Shown: piece after piece, positions 41,876-51,102 of the stretch
Layout: each line of letters opens with the position of its first letter
How positions within the stretch are numbered: the first letter of the stretch is position 1
DNA from: Streptomyces durmitorensis
GTDB taxonomy: Bacteria > Actinomycetota > Actinomycetes > Streptomycetales > Streptomycetaceae
Length of the DNA stretch: 64,000 nucleotides
Direction of reading: 5' to 3'
NCBI RefSeq assembly: GCF_023498005.1
Contig: NZ_CP097289.1
Coordinates: forward strand, 9,362,001 to 9,426,000
The notes under the pieces: generated by a model
The model's input: only the letters and a program-made list of their open reading frames with translations
Told to the model about the DNA's origin: nothing
Database searches by the model: none
Translations under genes and position numbers: made by a program

Positions 41876-42700
41876 ATGCAGCCGTCCGCATCCTCCTCGT
41901 CACCGGGTTCCACGCAGCCGGGCCGTCTCCCCGAAACGGCTGAGCGCGGCCTGCTGACCGAGCGGATCGCGCGCCAGCTGGAACATGAGATCCGCTCCGG
42001 TGAGATCGAGGTCGGGGCCAAGCTGCCCTCCGAGCGTGAGCTGGCCACGCAGTTCGGCTCAAGCCGCAATGTCGTGCGGGAGGTGCTGCGGAGGCTGGAA
42101 GCGCAGCACCTCATCGAGGTCGCTCCGGGGCGCGGTTCCTTCGTGCGTGAGCAGACCTCGGGCCAGGCCCGGGGGTACGACGCGCTGTATCGTGCGGGCC
42201 GGCCCACGGTCCGTCAGCTCATCGAGGCGCGGCTTCCGCTGGAGGTCGAGATGGTGCGGCTGGCGACCCGGCTGGCCACGGACGAGGACATCGCGGTGAT
42301 GCGGGGCGCGTGCGATGCCCTGGAGTCGGCCACCGACGTCGTCGTCAAGGCGCAGGCGGACATGGAGTTCCATGACGCGATCGCGGTGGCGAGCAAGAAT
42401 CCCGTACTGCGGATCATGCTGTCGTCGATCAGCGGGATGATGTTCGAGATGATGCTCCGCTCGAACTCGGACCCCTCGATCGGCGAGCCCGGAGTGCCGC
42501 ATCACCCGGAGATCTTCGAGGCGATCGAGGCGCGTGACGAGGAGCTCGCGGCTTCGCGCATGCGGGAGCACCTCATGCTCGGACTGCGCACTTACGGCGC
42601 TGATCTCGATGTGCAGGTGGACATCATGGCGCGCAACCACATCGAGACGCTCCTGGGGCAGGCGGAGGTCCGACGGGCGGGCGGCAGGGCGGGGGAGTAG
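41876..42700 (+). CDS. FadR-type GntR regulator of the sugar-acid operon
   Basis: A 274-residue regulator. The winged helix is LTERIARQLEHEIRSGEIEV, then LPSERELATQFGSSRNVVRE. The C-terminal FCD domain is all-helical, with probable metal/ligand residues in MEFHDAIAVAS, PHHPEIFEAIEA and REHLMLGLRTY. FadR-subfamily proteins of this kind commonly sense uronates or other sugar acids. A TGGT-N3-ACCA palindrome, the family's consensus site, lies 150 bp downstream at the head of the ABC operon. It therefore probably represses that operon. Confidence 0.92.
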   Translation: MQPSASSSSPGSTQPGRLPETAERGLLTERIARQLEHEIRSGEIEVGAKLPSERELATQFGSSRNVVREVLRRLEAQHLIEVAPGRGSFVREQTSGQARGYDALYRAGRPTVRQLIEARLPLEVEMVRLATRLATDEDIAVMRGACDALESATDVVVKAQADMEFHDAIAVASKNPVLRIMLSSISGMMFEMMLRSNSDPSIGEPGVPHHPEIFEAIEARDEELAASRMREHLMLGLRTYGADLDVQVDIMARNHIETLLGQAEVRRAGGRAGE

Positions 42701-42850
42701 CCGCCAAGTGCCATCGGGTAGGCCCTGACCTGCAGTTGAGGGCTGCGCGAGGCGAGGCTCGTGGCGGTGGGCGTGACCGCTTCGTTGTGTGGATCTTTCT
42801 CTCAGGGGCTGTTGGCGAGCCTCCGCATCCTGCTACGGTCCCGTCAGATT

Positions 42851-42871
42851 CCAACTGGTCCTACCAGTTGG
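42851..42871. promoter_or_regulatory. GntR/FadR operator at the head of the ABC operon
   Basis: CCAACTGGT (42851-42859) and ACCAGTTGG (42863-42871) are perfect 9-bp arms around CCT. The core TGGTCCTACCA fits the NyGTxxxACrN FadR-family consensus. Confidence 0.85.
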
Positions 42872-42961
42872 ACCACCCTTGGACCACTCCTGGACCGCGG
42901 TGGGAACCACTGCTGGAACCACGGGTCCGGGAACACTCCCAGGACAGAGACGAGGACAACG

Positions 42962-44287
42962 ATGTCCACGAGCAGCCAGCCCTTGAGTCGGCGCTCTTTC
43001 GGCAGGTTGGCCGCAGGCGCGGCGGGCGCCATCGGCATGGGCGCATCGGGCGCCTGTGCACCACAGGGCACCAGGCCCTCGGCCCGCAGCCCGCTGCGGA
43101 TCATGGCGATCAACCATGTGTGGTCGCAGGCGATCAAGCGCCGGACCAAGGAGTTCGAGGAGCGGATCGGGCGCCGGGTCTCGATGACCCTGCTCACCTC
43201 CGACCAGCTGTCGAGCAGCTACAACGTCAAGCTCAACGCATCGGGTACCGACGTGGACGTCATGATGGTGCGCGCGCTCCAGGAGCAACTGGTCTTCGCG
43301 CACAACGACTGGCTGACCGACCTGACCGACCTGGTCGAGGGCGACAAGGAGTTCGCCTGGGCGGACTTCCAGAAGGCGCCGCGCGATGCGTCCCTGGCGG
43401 CGGGCAAGATCCTGAGCGTCCCCGTGGTGACCGAACGCCCCACGCTGTACTACCGCAAGGATCTCGTCGAGGGGCTCGGCGGCCCGCCACGCACCCTGGA
43501 CGCGCTGATGTCGGCCGCACTCGAACTCACCGAGAAGAAGAAGGGGTTCTACGGATACGTTGGCCGCGGGCAGCGCAGCGGCGCCGTGTCCCAGTGGTCG
43601 AGTTTCCTGTACTCGCACGGCGGCGACTTCCTCGTCGACGGCAAGTCCGCCATCGGGAGCCGTCAGGCGCTGGCCGCCTACGATTACTACGGCAAGCTCC
43701 TCGGCACAGCGGGACCGCCGGGCGCGACCAACATGAGCCTCGAACAGGCCATGCCGATCTTCGCGCAGGGCAAAGCCGCGTTCTACATAGACGCCGACGC
43801 CATCTACAGCAACTTCCTCGACCCGAAGATCGCGACCCCGGCCGTGCGCGAGTCCGTCGGTTTCGCGCCCTTCCCCGCGGGCCCGGCCGGAGCCAAGCCG
43901 CACAACATCCCGTCCTGGAGCCTGGGCATCAACAAGTTCTCCCTCCTGCGCGACGACGCCTGGGAGTTCATCAGGTGGGCCGCGGGGCCGAAGATGTCCG
44001 CCGCCCTCCAGTCGGACGGCATCCCTGGCGCCCGCCGCTCCGTGTGGTCCGACCGCCGGACCCTCGCCGCCTTCCCGCCGGACCTCGCCGAGGCGATGCG
44101 GCTCAACGCCGAACGCGGTCTGGGCTATGACCGGCCGCGGGTCCTCCAGGTCGGCCGGGCCAGGGACATCGTCGGCCGGCCGCTGGTCGCAGCCATCCTC
44201 GGCGAGTCCGTACGGCCCGTCGTACGTGACGCCGACGCGGAGTTCGCCGAGTTCCTCGTCCGCGACAACCGCCACAAGGAGTCCTGA
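42962..44287 (+). CDS. ABC transporter solute-binding lipoprotein (sugar-acid type, predicted)
   Basis: A 441-residue family 1 binding protein. The signal starts with the twin-arginine LSRRSFGRLAAGAAG and ends near GASGAC, so it is exported by Tat and lipid-anchored. The mature part has TLYYRKDLVEGLGGPP and PAGPAGAKPHNIPSWSLGIN. The permease start overlaps its stop (TGATG). The mannonate dehydratase at the operon end suggests a uronate, mannonate or related sugar as cargo. No ATPase is encoded locally; MsiK is the likely engine. Confidence 0.9.
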   Translation: MSTSSQPLSRRSFGRLAAGAAGAIGMGASGACAPQGTRPSARSPLRIMAINHVWSQAIKRRTKEFEERIGRRVSMTLLTSDQLSSSYNVKLNASGTDVDVMMVRALQEQLVFAHNDWLTDLTDLVEGDKEFAWADFQKAPRDASLAAGKILSVPVVTERPTLYYRKDLVEGLGGPPRTLDALMSAALELTEKKKGFYGYVGRGQRSGAVSQWSSFLYSHGGDFLVDGKSAIGSRQALAAYDYYGKLLGTAGPPGATNMSLEQAMPIFAQGKAAFYIDADAIYSNFLDPKIATPAVRESVGFAPFPAGPAGAKPHNIPSWSLGINKFSLLRDDAWEFIRWAAGPKMSAALQSDGIPGARRSVWSDRRTLAAFPPDLAEAMRLNAERGLGYDRPRVLQVGRARDIVGRPLVAAILGESVRPVVRDADAEFAEFLVRDNRHKES

Positions 44288-45255
44288 TGGCCGCCACCGA
44301 GGTCTCCGCGCCCCAGGCCGGCACGCGATCGTCGACGCCCCGTCCGGGCGCGCGCCGTACCCGCACCCCCCGCACCTTCGAACAGGCCAACCGGCGGCTG
44401 AAGTGGGCGATGCTCGCCCCGGCGCTGCTCTTCGTCGGCCTGATGATCGTCTTCCCGCTGGCCTTCACGCTCGACCTCAGCCTGACCGACGCGTTCGGCG
44501 CGGTGAACGCCGACAAGCGCCACATCGGCCTGCGGAACTTCACCGACGCACTGGGCGACACGCGCCGGTTCTGGCCCGCCGCACGCCGCACCCTGGTCTT
44601 CACGGTCGGTGCCGTGATCCTGGAGACGGTTCTGGGACTCGCGCTCGCGATGCTCATGCGCAAACCGTTCCGCGGCATGCGCCTGGTCCGCACCGTCCTG
44701 ATCATTCCGCTGCTCGCCACCCCCGTCGCGATCGGCATCCTGTGGCTGCTGATCCTCGACCCCACCAACGGCATCGCGAACCACCTCCTCGAAGGCCTCG
44801 GGCTGCCCCGCCAGGAGTTCCTCGGCTCGGTGAGCCAGTCACTGCCGATGCTGATGCTCATCGACGTATGGCAGTGGACGCCGATGATGACGCTGCTCCT
44901 GCTCGCGGGCCTGAGCACGCTCCCCGAGGAGCCCGAGGAAGCGGCACTCGTCGACGGTGCCAACGCCTGGCAGCGCTTCCGCTACGTCGTCCTGCCGATG
45001 CTGGGCCCCACGCTCGCCACGGCCTTGGTCCTGCGCGCCGTCGACGCGCTCAAGACCTTCGACATCCTCTACGCGACCAAGGGTGCGGGCGGCGGCTCCG
45101 ACTTCGAGGTGGAGACGCTCAACGTCTACGCCTACGGCCTCACCTTCGACTACCAGGAGTACGGCCTGGCCGCGGCCGTCCTGGTCCTGTTCACGCTGTT
45201 CATCATCGGTGTCGTGGTCGTGCTGCGCCGCCGCGGAGGAGGGAAGAACGCATGA
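44287..45255 (+). CDS. ABC transporter permease (MalF type)
   Basis: A 322-residue inner-membrane protein with six helices after an Arg/Pro-rich cytoplasmic start. The EAA loop is [20 protein letters not shown]. Start and stop overlap both neighbours (TGATG, ATGA), indicating tight translational coupling in the operon. Confidence 0.93.
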   Translation: MAATEVSAPQAGTRSSTPRPGARRTRTPRTFEQANRRLKWAMLAPALLFVGLMIVFPLAFTLDLSLTDAFGAVNADKRHIGLRNFTDALGDTRRFWPAARRTLVFTVGAVILETVLGLALAMLMRKPFRGMRLVRTVLIIPLLATPVAIGILWLLILDPTNGIANHLLEGLGLPRQEFLGSVSQSLPMLMLIDVWQWTPMMTLLLLAGLSTLPEEPEEAALVDGANAWQRFRYVVLPMLGPTLATALVLRAVDALKTFDILYATKGAGGGSDFEVETLNVYAYGLTFDYQEYGLAAAVLVLFTLFIIGVVVVLRRRGGGKNA

Positions 45256-46136
45256 GTACCACCGCCACCCCCGCGCCCCGGCCCCCCGTCGCACGGCAGC
45301 CCCGCGGCCGCACGACGCAGCCCCGCGGTCGCCGGAAGTGGACGTGGCTGCGCGGGATAGCCATCACGCTCGTCACGCTGGTCTTCGCGCTGCCGCTCGT
45401 GTGGATGTTCGCCGCCGCGTTCAAGACCAACGTGCAGGTGACCGACCCCGGCGTGGGCCTGTGGTTCAAGCCGACCCTCGACAACTTCCGCAGCATCGTG
45501 GAGGCCGGACAGATCGTCCGCTCCATGGGCAACTCCCTGCTGGTGGGGGTGGTTTCCACGGTGCTCTCCGCCGTCATCGCCGTGCCCGCGGCGTGGGCCG
45601 TCGGCCGGTTCGCCATGCACCGCACCGGCTCCCTCATCCTGGTCGCACGCATCGTTCCCGCGATCTCGCTGCTCGTGCCCTGGTACTACCTGTTCGCGCA
45701 GATGGGGCTCGTCGGCTCCTACACCGTCCTCGTGCTCAGCCACATGTTCGTCTCCGTGCCGCTGATCATGTGGATCATGATCAGCTTCTTCGCCGGGCTG
45801 CCGGTCGAACTCGAAGAGGCGGCACGCACCGACGGCTTGAGCGCGTTCGGCGCCTTCTGGCGCGTCTCGCTGCCGCTCGCCGCACCCGGCACCGCGACCG
45901 CCTCGCTCCTGGCGTTCGTCTTCAGCTGGAACAACTTCATGTTCGCGCTGGTCTTCGCCGACGACCGCACACAGACGGTGCCGGTGACCCTCTTCAACTT
46001 CATCTCGTACGCGAGCACCGACTGGGGCGGCCTCATGGCCGCCGCCACCCTCATCACCGTCCCCGTCGTCATCGCCGCTGTCGTCGGACAGAAGTACCTG
46101 GTGGCCGGCCTGACTTCGGGCGCCACCAAGGGCTGA
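45252..46136 (+). CDS. ABC transporter permease (MalG type)
   Basis: A 294-residue partner permease with six helices and the EAA loop [20 protein letters not shown]. It begins with the ATG that overlaps the previous TGA. The dehydratase gene follows after 50 bp with its own ribosome site. Confidence 0.93.
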   Translation: MSTTATPAPRPPVARQPRGRTTQPRGRRKWTWLRGIAITLVTLVFALPLVWMFAAAFKTNVQVTDPGVGLWFKPTLDNFRSIVEAGQIVRSMGNSLLVGVVSTVLSAVIAVPAAWAVGRFAMHRTGSLILVARIVPAISLLVPWYYLFAQMGLVGSYTVLVLSHMFVSVPLIMWIMISFFAGLPVELEEAARTDGLSAFGAFWRVSLPLAAPGTATASLLAFVFSWNNFMFALVFADDRTQTVPVTLFNFISYASTDWGGLMAAATLITVPVVIAAVVGQKYLVAGLTSGATKG

Positions 46137-46186
46137 GCAAGCCCCACCGCCAGCACCGCCCCACACCGCACCGGAAAGAGCACAGC

Positions 46187-47401
46187 ATGAAGATCGTCGA
46201 CGCGAAGGTCGTCGTCACCAGCCCCGGCCGCAACTTCGTCACCCTGAAGCTGACGACCGACGACGGCCTCACCGGCCTGGGCGACGCCACCCTCAACGGC
46301 CGGGAACTCTCCGTCGTCAGCTACCTCACCGACCACGTCGTACCGCTGCTCACCGGCCGTGACCCGCACCGCATCGAGGACACCTGGCAGTACCTGTACC
46401 GAGGCGCCTACTGGCGGCGCGGCCCCGTCACCATGGCCGCGATCGCCGCAGTTGACGTCGCCCTGTGGGACATCAAGGCCAAGGCCGCGGGCCTGCCGCT
46501 CTACCAACTCCTCGGCGGCGCGAGCCGCGAACGCATCCGTACCTACGGGCACGCGAACGGCCGTGACATCCCCGAACTCCTCGAATCGGTACGGGCCAGG
46601 ATCGCCGAGGGCTACCCCGCGGTGCGCATCCAGTCGGGCATCCCCGGCCTGAAGGCCGTGTACGGCGTGCACAGCACCGAGGACGACGGCTCACCCGTCC
46701 TGCACCAGCAGGCCCGCCCCCTCGTGGAGGACTGGGACACCGACGCCTACCTGCGCCACACACCCACGGTCTTCGAGGCGGTCCGCGCGGAGTTCGGCAC
46801 CCAGCTCCCGCTGCTCCACGACGCACACCACCGCCTCACCCCGATCCAGGCCGCCCGGCTCGGCAAGGACCTGGAACCGTACCGGCCGTTCTGGCTGGAG
46901 GACTGCACCCCGGCCGAGAACCAGGAGGCACTGCGCCTGGTGCGCAGCCACACCTCGACCCCACTGGCCATCGGGGAGGTCTTCAACACCGTCCACGACT
47001 ACCAGGCCCTGATCACCGAGCAGTTGATCGACTACGTACGCTCCGCGGTGACCCACTTCGGAGGCGTGACCCCGCTGCGCAAGCTCTTCGACTTCGCCGC
47101 GCAGTACCAGATCAAGAGCGCGGTGCACGGCCCCGAGGACATCTCCCCGGTGGGCATGGCGGCGGCCCTGCACCTGGACCTCGCGGTGCACAACTTCGGA
47201 ATTCAGGAGTACTCGGGCCACACGTCGCTCACCCACGAGGTGTTCCGGCACGCCTACACGTTCAGGGACGGTCACCTGCATCCGGGGGAGGCCCCGGGCA
47301 TCGGCGTGGAACTGGACGAAGACCTGGCTGCGGCCCACCCCTACGAAGCGGCGTATCTGCCGGTCAACCGACTCCAGGACGGAACCGTCCACGACTGGTG
47401 A
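46187..47401 (+). CDS. manD: Mannonate dehydratase-like enolase-superfamily enzyme
   Basis: A 404-residue enzyme of the ManD/RspA group. The N-terminal capping domain opens [20 protein letters not shown]. The barrel carries metal ligands in [31 protein letters not shown] and [12 protein letters not shown], and a catalytic His region in [20 protein letters not shown]. ManD proteins dehydrate D-mannonate or D-gluconate to 2-keto-3-deoxygluconate; some members have low activity. It is the last gene of the GntR-controlled import operon, which makes sugar-acid catabolism the likely purpose. GGAAAGAG precedes the ATG. Confidence 0.9.
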   Translation: MKIVDAKVVVTSPGRNFVTLKLTTDDGLTGLGDATLNGRELSVVSYLTDHVVPLLTGRDPHRIEDTWQYLYRGAYWRRGPVTMAAIAAVDVALWDIKAKAAGLPLYQLLGGASRERIRTYGHANGRDIPELLESVRARIAEGYPAVRIQSGIPGLKAVYGVHSTEDDGSPVLHQQARPLVEDWDTDAYLRHTPTVFEAVRAEFGTQLPLLHDAHHRLTPIQAARLGKDLEPYRPFWLEDCTPAENQEALRLVRSHTSTPLAIGEVFNTVHDYQALITEQLIDYVRSAVTHFGGVTPLRKLFDFAAQYQIKSAVHGPEDISPVGMAAALHLDLAVHNFGIQEYSGHTSLTHEVFRHAYTFRDGHLHPGEAPGIGVELDEDLAAAHPYEAAYLPVNRLQDGTVHDW

Positions 47402-47439
47402 GCCGAGGCGCGGGGCGGCCACACGGAGGGACGGCGTGG

Positions 47440-48171
47440 TCAGGCGGGCACGGGGGGAGTGGTGGTGGCCTGGGTGACATCGCCTATCAGCTCGACGACC
47501 TCCGGCCCGTAGGCCTGCGAGTCGACGACCCGGAGGAGCTGGCAGAAGGAGGCACCCTTGTACGTGCTCGCCAGCCGCGCGTGGTGACGCGCGAGATAGC
47601 GTGCCGCGGCGTGGTTGGCGTTGGAGTGCTGGCCACAGATGAGGAAGATCGGCCGGGCCTCCTGCCCCTCGGTGCGATCCACCACCCGTGCCAGGAGCAC
47701 GTGTTCGGCCCTGCCCCGCTCCATCCGGTAGACATCACCGCCGATGGCGAAGGCTCCGCAGTCCGGCCCCGACGAGGCAACCGTGTCCATCGTGAAGCCC
47801 GGCAGCAGGTTCCGCAGGTGTGCCTCCATCCGGCTGTTCGACACAGGGCCACCCACACAGAACTCGGTCGTCTCGCCCAAGCCCCGCCCCGCCGTGTCGT
47901 GCGCGACGATCTGGACGTTCGCCCTGCACTCCTTGATGAGCATGGACAGTTCGAGGAGCGCGAACACATCGTGCCGGGCGACGGCCCAACGAGCGTCCCC
48001 AGCCTTGCCGTTGACGACCAGAAGGCACTCGGAGTCCGGAGCGAGGCCGAAGAACCGCTGTTTGCGCACGCGGGCGCGGCGCCACAGGTAGGTGCGGGTG
48101 AACCACCCGAGGCCTGCGCTGATCCCGGAAGCCGCTATGCCCAGAAGGATGTTGCGCACGTCGTCGTTCAT
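47440..48171 (-). CDS. Membrane-anchored protein, function unknown
   Basis: A 243-residue protein with one N-terminal membrane helix (ILLGIAASGISAGLGWF) followed by a basic stretch and a globular part. Blocks such as APDSECLLVVNGKAG, GGPVSNSRMEAHLRNLLPG and FLICGQHSNANHAAARYLA suggest a Rossmann-like sensing domain. I recall similar proteins in actinobacteria but no known role. It follows the next gene upstream (48174-48776) by 2 bp, so they form an operon. Confidence 0.72.
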   Translation of the reverse strand: MNDDVRNILLGIAASGISAGLGWFTRTYLWRRARVRKQRFFGLAPDSECLLVVNGKAGDARWAVARHDVFALLELSMLIKECRANVQIVAHDTAGRGLGETTEFCVGGPVSNSRMEAHLRNLLPGFTMDTVASSGPDCGAFAIGGDVYRMERGRAEHVLLARVVDRTEGQEARPIFLICGQHSNANHAAARYLARHHARLASTYKGASFCQLLRVVDSQAYGPEVVELIGDVTQATTTPPVPA

Positions 48172-48173
48172 GT

Positions 48174-48776
48174 TCAGCAGTCTCCCGCGCGACTGGTCAC
48201 CGTGAACTCGTAGCTCGGTACGGTCACCGTCCCGGAGCCGCCCGCCACGCCTGGGGGCTCGTAGTCGTCGCCCTTCGACCTGGTGCGCTCAACGTGCACG
48301 CACACGGTCGCCTTCGCTCCGGAAGCAGCGACTGTGTAGAGGGCGTCGGATGCCTCATTGGCGGCTGCCGGGGCGGCGTCCACCCCGTGCTGCGGGGCGT
48401 CGCCGCCGCCGTGCTCGACGACCTCGTCCTCGATCATCGTCGCGTACTCGTCGTCGAATCCGCTGTCGTCACCGAAGATGTCGCCGAAGCGGGAACTGCC
48501 GTCCAATGCCGTCACGGCCTGGCCTGCCGCACCGGTCAGTTCGTCATCGCTCCACTCGACGCTGTCCGAGGCGCCCATCAACTGGACGGTGGTGAACACT
48601 CCCAGCCCTGCCATGCCGAGGAGCACGACGCGGCCGACGGTGAAGGCGGCGTCGGGGAGTTCGGGCGCCGACGGATTCAGGGCCTGCCGCACCGCGCGTA
48701 CGCGGGCCTTCGTGACGCACGCCATGCCGACCAATACCGCAGCCAGCACAAAGCCGAACACAATCATCCCCGTCAC
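48174..48776 (-). CDS. Membrane protein with C-terminal extracellular domain, function unknown
   Basis: A 200-residue protein with two hydrophobic segments (IVFGFVLAAVLVGMACV and VGRVVLLGMAGLGVFTTVQL). An acidic region rich in Asp and Glu (FGDIFGDDSGFDDEYATM) and a beta-rich tail (GTVTVPSYEFTVTSRAGDC) follow. The frame is open to 48992, but GTG 48776 has GGGAG in place. It is not recognised as a known family. It is the first gene of a pair with the membrane-anchored protein downstream. Confidence 0.68.
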   Translation of the reverse strand: MTGMIVFGFVLAAVLVGMACVTKARVRAVRQALNPSAPELPDAAFTVGRVVLLGMAGLGVFTTVQLMGASDSVEWSDDELTGAAGQAVTALDGSSRFGDIFGDDSGFDDEYATMIEDEVVEHGGGDAPQHGVDAAPAAANEASDALYTVAASGAKATVCVHVERTRSKGDDYEPPGVAGGSGTVTVPSYEFTVTSRAGDC

Positions 48777-48891
48777 CCATGAACTCCCGCCCCCGTGCGC
48801 GCCTGTCGACGCGGATCCAAGCAGCCGCGCAATCCGACAGCGCAGCACACTACCCCGGTACGTCCACCGCCGAGCCCGAGCCCGACCCCGA

Positions 48892-49293
48892 TCAATGAGC
48901 CGAGGCCCCCAGCGCGATCGCCAGACACAGGCCGACGACCAGTGAATACGCCGCCAAATTGCCCACGTACGCGGATCGGAGGCCGGGAGCACACGTCGGC
49001 AGCCGGTAGTAGGAAAGGGTCACGGTAAGGAGGGTTACCCCGATGTACGTGGCGAACCACTGCCAGGAACCTTGCGCGAGCACGGGTCTGGGCCAGCCAT
49101 CAGCATTGCAGGCGGGGGACCTGGGCTGGTTCTGGCGGTTCGGTGCGCGGGCGACGGCCGCGGCGGTCCGGACGAGGAGCCGGCCCGGCAACTCCCCGAG
49201 GCCCGGGACCGATTCCGGGACGCCCAGGGTCTGCCGACGGCGGTCGGCGCTGTCAGCGGACCCTGCGAGCCGCTTCGTACCTGTCACCCGCAC
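48892..49293 (-). CDS. Small membrane protein, function unknown
   Basis: A frame of up to 133 residues. Its C-terminal half has two membrane helices (WFATYIGVTLLTVTLSYY and LAAYSLVVGLCLAIALGA). The N-terminal half is low-complexity and may not be translated; the real start is unclear. It lies 115 bp before the two-gene membrane operon and may belong with it. Confidence 0.5.
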   Translation of the reverse strand: MRVTGTKRLAGSADSADRRRQTLGVPESVPGLGELPGRLLVRTAAAVARAPNRQNQPRSPACNADGWPRPVLAQGSWQWFATYIGVTLLTVTLSYYRLPTCAPGLRSAYVGNLAAYSLVVGLCLAIALGASAH

Positions 49294-49391
49294 CGCACCT
49301 GAGTTGCCTCAACGTCCTTACACAGCTGTGTCGTTCGTCGGGATGCGTCGAATGCTGAGGGTGGGGGAGCGGGGGGAGTACGTCGTCCCGC

Positions 49392-49397
49392 TACTCT
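49392..49397 (+). promoter_or_regulatory. -10 element of a leaderless promoter (TACTCT)
   Basis: TACTCT ends 7 nt before GTG 49405, with no ribosome site between. Confidence 0.4.
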
Positions 49398-49404
49398 GCA
49401 TGCC

Positions 49405-50202
49405 GTGATCAACTCAATTGCGGGCCTTGACGATGCTGATGTGGCGACAGCTGCGGCGCGGGCCGGCGCTGAGGCCGTGCACGCCAGGTACGGGCAGCGG
49501 CTCACCCGTATCGACAAGGGCGCCGGGGACTTCGCCACCGATGCCGATGTGGCGGCTGAAGAGGCGATCCTTGGCGTCATCCGTGCCGCGCGGCCCGACG
49601 ATGCGGTGCACGGCGAGGAGGGAGGGCAGCAGGGGGCGGCCGACGCGGTGCGCCAGTGGTTCGTGGACCCTCTGTGCGGCACGCTCAACTACGCCGTCGG
49701 CAACATGCTGGTCGCCGTCAACGTGGCCCTGCGCGACGGTCCGGCCGCGGTGGCCGACCCGTTCAGCGGCGAGGTCTTCTGGACCGACGGTGCGACCGCC
49801 TGGGTTCGGCGCGACGGGAGCGACACGCGGCTGGCGCCGACGGCTGCCACCCAGTTGGTGGACGTGAACCTGGACCCGCCCTTTCCGAGCGCGCCCGGGT
49901 TTCGGGCTGTGGACCTGCTCGCCCACCCCGGGTTCGTCGAGCGGTTCCGGCCACGGGTCGTGTCCACGACGCTGGCCCTGGCATGGGTCGCGGCCGGCAA
50001 GCGCGCCGCGTATGTCACCGACGGCGGTGACCTGGCCGAGAGCGTGCACTTCGCCGCCGGCATCACCCTGTGCCGGGCCGCCGGCTGCGTCGTCACCGGA
50101 GTCGACGGGGCACCGGTCGAGCACGCGGGCCGTGGGCTCCTGGTGGCCGCGGACGCCGAGACTCACGGGCTGCTGTTGTCGATGATCCGCGGTCGAGGAT
50201 GA
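49405..50202 (+). CDS. Inositol-monophosphatase-family protein with altered metal motif
   Basis: A 265-residue protein of the IMPase fold. The metal-binding Glu pair is in AVHGEEGG. The second signature, normally WxxDPxDGTxN, reads WFVDPLCGTLNYA, so the second Asp is Cys. The C-terminal WDxA motif is replaced by GGDLAESVHFAAG. These changes should weaken magnesium binding, so activity on inositol phosphate is doubtful. Other phosphates or a regulatory role are possible. Its end overlaps the convergent alpha/beta hydrolase gene by 40 bp. Confidence 0.82.
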   Translation: MINSIAGLDDADVATAAARAGAEAVHARYGQRLTRIDKGAGDFATDADVAAEEAILGVIRAARPDDAVHGEEGGQQGAADAVRQWFVDPLCGTLNYAVGNMLVAVNVALRDGPAAVADPFSGEVFWTDGATAWVRRDGSDTRLAPTAATQLVDVNLDPPFPSAPGFRAVDLLAHPGFVERFRPRVVSTTLALAWVAAGKRAAYVTDGGDLAESVHFAAGITLCRAAGCVVTGVDGAPVEHAGRGLLVAADAETHGLLLSMIRGRG

Positions 50203-51032
50203 CAGAAGCGGATGAGCGCACGGGCGATCTGTCCGGGCGCGTTCTCCGTGGGAATGTGATCCGCGTCCGGGATGCGCACGAGCGTGGTCCGCGGGATCTC
50301 CGAGGCGAACCGCTCGGCGTACTCCACCTTCTCGAAGGCGTCGTCCTCGCCCCAGATCAGCAGTTTCGGCGTCGTCGACCGCTTCAGCGCGGGAACGAGA
50401 TCAAGGGTGTAGCGGCTGTCGGCCGCGCCGGCCAGGGCCATCCAGGAGCGGCGGACCCGCGGGTCGGTCCACGGATCCAGATAGTCCGCGATCCGCTGCT
50501 CGGTGGCGGCACCGGCCAGCGCCGCCGTCACCGCCTGTCGTCGGGCGGCGAGAACGTCGTCGGAGGTGGTCCCCGCGGTGATCCCCGTACCCCGGAACCT
50601 GGCCACGTGGGGCGCGGGCCAGGAGTCGTAGGTGACCGAGTTGACCAAGGCCAACCCGGACACCTCCAGCCCGTCCTGGACGAGGAGACGCTGCGCGATG
50701 GCGCCGCCGATGTCGTGCCCCGCGACGGCGATCGGCCCGGAGATCTTCAGCGCGGACACGAATCGCGCGACCCAGTCCGCCAGGGCAGGGACCGTGGCCG
50801 TTTCCAGGGTGAGCTCGCCTCCCGAGCGCCCCAGGCCGGGGAGATCGACCGCGACGGGCCGCAGCCCGGCCTCGGCGAGGCGGTCAAGGACGGGGAGCCA
50901 GACCCGGCTCCAGTACGTGCCGTGCAGCAGCAGGACGACCGGGCCGTCCTGCTCCACGGTCAGATAGCTGGCAGCCTCGCCGTCGACCTGGACGTCGGTC
51001 CTCAGCACTTTCGTTCCGGTGGATCCACTCAT
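50163..51032 (-). CDS. Alpha/beta hydrolase with Asp nucleophile (epoxide-hydrolase-like)
   Basis: A 289-residue protein. VLLLHGTYWSRVWLPVL forms the oxyanion loop and VAGHDIGGAIAQRLL the nucleophile elbow with Asp, as in epoxide hydrolases and dehalogenases. LLIWGEDDAFEKVEYAERFA gives the acid region and IPDADHIPTENAPGQIAR the His. The ATG at 51032 fits the family start. It is divergent from a GlxA-type regulator; the 10-bp direct repeat CACTCATGGG (51027-51036 and 51081-51090) in the gap may be a binding site. Confidence 0.85.
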   Translation of the reverse strand: MSGSTGTKVLRTDVQVDGEAASYLTVEQDGPVVLLLHGTYWSRVWLPVLDRLAEAGLRPVAVDLPGLGRSGGELTLETATVPALADWVARFVSALKISGPIAVAGHDIGGAIAQRLLVQDGLEVSGLALVNSVTYDSWPAPHVARFRGTGITAGTTSDDVLAARRQAVTAALAGAATEQRIADYLDPWTDPRVRRSWMALAGAADSRYTLDLVPALKRSTTPKLLIWGEDDAFEKVEYAERFASEIPRTTLVRIPDADHIPTENAPGQIARALIRFCHPRPRIIDNSSP

Positions 51033-51090
51033 GGGACCACTGTGACCCGGGCCTGCCTCCCGGCCGAGAGTCCAGAAAGACACTCATGGG

Positions 51091-51096
51091 TACATT
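51091..51096 (+). promoter_or_regulatory. -10 element of a leaderless promoter (TACATT)
   Basis: TACATT ends 6 nt before ATG 51103 of the GlxA gene, with no ribosome site. Confidence 0.4.
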
Positions 51097-51102
51097 CCTG
51101 CC

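Noticed and set aside
42833..44275. 480-codon frame antisense to the solute-binding protein gene
   Set aside because: Shadow frame without motifs; the plus strand is a clear lipoprotein gene with a ribosome site.
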